From the NCBI GenBank assembly GCA_900754755.1, contig CAAEEC010000370.1, positions 1 through 7,936 on the forward strand: a stretch of 7,936 bases of DNA. Direction: 5' to 3'. The position numbers and the translations under genes were made by a program. Below the pieces are notes generated by a model. It did no database searches, was not told where the DNA came from, and saw only the letters and a program-made list of their open reading frames with translations. The stretch is from Clostridia bacterium (GTDB lineage Bacteria > Bacillota > Clostridia > Christensenellales > Aristaeellaceae). Positions 6,607 through 7,936 of this stretch are shown piece by piece. How positions within the stretch are numbered: position 1 is the stretch's first letter; each line of letters starts with the position of its first letter.

Positions 6607-7335
6607 TTATTTTTCGTCGTGACACTCGTGCGCGTGTTCATGCTTGTGGCAGGCAGACGCATCGCTGTGCAATTCCCCGCGCAGATAGGTTTCCGCCGCC
6701 GTGCGCGCGTCGCCCGAAGCGCCCAGGATCGTTTCAATGTTGCGATGGGCAAAAATACCCGCCGCGCTTTCGCCCATGCCCCCGGCGATCACCACGTTTG
6801 CGCCGTGGTCGCCCAGGAAATTGGGCAGAAAGCCGGGCCGGTGCCCGGGATTCGGGATACTTTCCTCTTTCACAATCGCCTGATTCTCCACATCGTATAG
6901 CCAGAAATTCTCGCAATGCCCAAAATGGCCCGCAACCTCGTTCCCATTCGCGGCAACCGCAATCCTCATCGCAAATCCTTCCTTCCTATTTCGCAGGCAG
7001 CGCCCGCACCCCGCGCGGCAACAGCCGCAGCGCGCCGCGCCGCCCTCGCACAGGCGGTATTCCCCGCCCAAAATTTTGAGTGGCCGGCCTTCCACAAGCG
7101 CGAACGAAATCTTTTTGCGCGCCGAATCGACGATCTGCTGCACCGTGGCGCGCGCGATGTGCATCTGCTCCCCGCATTGCTCCTGCGAGTAGTCTTCCCC
7201 ATCGATCAGCCGGAGCGCCTCAAATTCATCCACCGTGAGCACGATGGGCGACGCATCCTTGCGCCCGTCCAGCGGAACAAATTCCGATGCGCCGGGCAAG
7301 CGGCATACCATCCTGCACTTTCGCGGCCTAGGCAT
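6607..7335 (-). CDS. DUF134 helix-turn-helix domain fused to a NifX/NifB-type iron-molybdenum cofactor-binding domain
   Basis: This 242-residue protein joins two families. Residues 1-100 are a DUF134 domain: the typical start [11 protein letters not shown], a conserved [21 protein letters not shown], and a probable sigma-like helix-turn-helix at about 49-76. A Cys-rich linker follows (C96, C103, C105, C106, C110, C113). Residues 123-222 are a dinitrogenase iron-molybdenum cofactor-binding domain (MRIAVA start, GHFGHCENF with H137/H140/C141, and GGMGESA). The tail, 229-239, is rich in His and Cys ([11 protein letters not shown]) and likely binds metal. The ATG has GAGGA about eight bases upstream and sits under a strong promoter. 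M123 is preceded by AGGAAGG at good spacing, so the second domain might also be made alone. No nitrogenase genes are visible; a role in sensing or carrying iron-sulfur or iron for the downstream redox enzymes is inference. Confidence 0.9.
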   Translation of the reverse strand: MPRPRKCRMVCRLPGASEFVPLDGRKDASPIVLTVDEFEALRLIDGEDYSQEQCGEQMHIARATVQQIVDSARKKISFALVEGRPLKILGGEYRLCEGGAARCGCCRAGCGRCLRNRKEGFAMRIAVAANGNEVAGHFGHCENFWLYDVENQAIVKEESIPNPGHRPGFLPNFLGDHGANVVIAGGMGESAAGIFAHRNIETILGASGDARTAAETYLRGELHSDASACHKHEHAHECHDEK

Positions 7336-7364
7336 AGCGCGGATTCCTCTTTTCTTTCGCGTTT

Positions 7365-7378
7365 ATGGCATATGCCAT
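7365..7378. promoter_or_regulatory. Perfect 14-bp palindrome in the leader of the redox operon
   Basis: ATGGCATATGCCAT is a perfect palindrome just downstream of the expected transcription start (about 7384) of the DUF134-NifX/rubrerythrin/desulfoferrodoxin operon. A repressor bound here would block the operon. The protein involved is unknown. Confidence 0.4.
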
Positions 7379-7390
7379 TTACTCAAGGGT

Positions 7391-7418
7391 ATTATACCAC
7401 GTTTTGCCCCGCTGTCAA
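7391..7418 (-). promoter_or_regulatory. Promoter of the redox-defence operon
   Basis: On the minus strand a perfect TTGACA (7418-7413) and a perfect TATAAT (7396-7391) are 16 bases apart. The start would be near 7384, with a leader of about 48 bases. This should be a strong vegetative promoter, so regulation is likely by repression or by overlapping sites. Confidence 0.9.
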
Positions 7419-7433
7419 CCCGCACGGTTGACA
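7413..7433. repeat. Inverted repeat formed by the two divergent -35 boxes, possible shared operator
   Basis: TGTCAACC (7413-7420) and GGTTGACA (7426-7433) are perfect inverted copies separated by five bases (CGCAC). Each arm holds the -35 box of one divergent promoter. The match extends two bases beyond the six that the boxes alone would give, so a regulator may bind both promoters at once; those two extra pairs could also be chance. Confidence 0.5.
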
Positions 7434-7456
7434 AAATCCAAAATTTCATATATACT
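7428..7456 (+). promoter_or_regulatory. Promoter of the Crp/Fnr regulator gene
   Basis: TTGACA (7428-7433) and TATACT (7451-7456) are exactly 17 bases apart. The start would fall near 7463, with GGAGG (7475-7479) shortly before the start codon. Confidence 0.9.
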
Positions 7457-7486
7457 GGCCCCAGCGAAATATTTGGAGGCGCAAGC

Positions 7487-7936
7487 ATGACCCTGGACAC
7501 ATTTTTCCCCATCTGGAACCAGCTTACACCGCAGGAACAGAGCCTTTTGCGCCAAAATGCTGTGGAACGCGACTTGCCCAAGGGGACTGTGCTCAGCGCC
7601 GGGCCCCAGGATTGCACCGGCCTGCTCGCCGTGCAAAGCGGCCAGTTGCGCGCGTTCATCCTTTCGGAAGAAGGACGGGAGGTCACCATTTATCGCCTGC
7701 TGGAGCGGGACATTTGCCTGTTTTCCGCCTCCTGCATGTTGCAAAGCCTGCAATTCGATGTTTCTATCGAAGTGGAAAAAGACGCCCGATTGTGGGTGAT
7801 CGCCGCCGAGGCCTATCAGCGCGTGATGCAGGAATCCGCCCTGCTTGCCAATTATACCAACCAGCTGATGGCCATGCGCTTTTCCGAAGTGATGTGGCTG
7901 ATGGAACAAATTTTGTGGAAGAGCATGGACAAGCGC
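7487..7936 (+). CDS. Crp/Fnr-family transcription regulator (partial, runs off right edge)
   Basis: The 150 visible residues are the N-terminal cyclic-nucleotide-binding-type beta-roll and the start of the dimerisation helix of a Crp/Fnr regulator. Typical features are the LPKGTVL turn (30-36), the VQSGQLRAFILSEEGREVTIYRL strands split around residues 49-71, the motif RDICLFSASCML (74-85) seen in many clostridial members, and the long helix from about 113 to 147 (with FSEVMWLMEQ). The DNA-binding helix-turn-helix would lie outside the window. The three cysteines C43, C77 and C83 do not form the N-terminal cluster motif of E. coli Fnr, so the signal is unknown. The ATG follows GGAGG by seven bases. 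The gene is divergent from the redox operon and shares its promoter region, which suggests it controls that operon, itself, or both. Confidence 0.9.
   Translation, partial: MTLDTFFPIWNQLTPQEQSLLRQNAVERDLPKGTVLSAGPQDCTGLLAVQSGQLRAFILSEEGREVTIYRLLERDICLFSASCMLQSLQFDVSIEVEKDARLWVIAAEAYQRVMQESALLANYTNQLMAMRFSEVMWLMEQILWKSMDKR

Noticed and set aside
5558..6622. A 354-codon plus-strand open frame opposite rubrerythrin and desulfoferrodoxin.
   Set aside because: It spans two certain genes on the other strand and has no recognisable motifs.
1..7936. CRISPR arrays, tRNA or rRNA genes, insertion sequences, phage genes.
   Set aside because: No repeat-spacer pattern, no tRNA or rRNA signatures, no transposase or integrase motifs were seen on either strand.

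Overview
The window comes from a GC-rich, obligately anaerobic bacterium, most likely a member of the Clostridia (Firmicutes). Support for this: strong GGAGG-type ribosome binding sites before nearly every gene, textbook TTGACA/TATAAT-type promoters, desulfoferrodoxin and rubrerythrin rather than catalase or superoxide dismutase, a siroheme/ferredoxin-type sulfite reductase-like protein, and a Crp/Fnr regulator of the kind common in Clostridia. The species cannot be named from this stretch.

Layout, left to right. (1) 1-750, minus: the N-terminal 250 residues of an ABC exporter that runs off the left edge. Its promoter is far upstream (1052-1080). The roughly 290-nt leader between them is rich in paired segments and ends in a strong intrinsic terminator (774-804) before the exporter's ribosome binding site, so expression is probably controlled by attenuation. 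(2) 1225-4356, minus: a tight operon of a phasin-like coiled-coil protein, an AarF/UbiB-type (ABC1) atypical kinase and the tripeptidase PepT. (3) 4357-4505: a divergent intergenic region with a 17-bp palindrome and a good plus-strand promoter. (4) 4506-5438, plus: a stand-alone nitrite/sulfite reductase-like protein with two extra ferredoxin clusters, closed by a bidirectional terminator (5480-5519). (5) 5534-7335, minus: a redox-defence operon with a DUF134/NifX-like fusion protein, a rubrerythrin with two rubredoxin domains, and desulfoferrodoxin. (6) 7336-7486: a divergent promoter region in which the two -35 boxes form one perfect inverted repeat. (7) 7487-7936, plus: the effector domain of a Crp/Fnr-family regulator, cut by the right edge.

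How the parts may work together. Desulfoferrodoxin reduces superoxide to peroxide and rubrerythrin reduces peroxide to water, giving a complete oxygen-detoxification path. Their operon begins with a likely DNA-binding and metal-cluster-binding protein and is transcribed divergently from a Crp/Fnr regulator, so control by redox state or iron-cluster status is a reasonable inference. The least explained items are the structured leader of the ABC exporter, the DUF134-NifX fusion with a possible internal start, and the two palindromic promoter regions.
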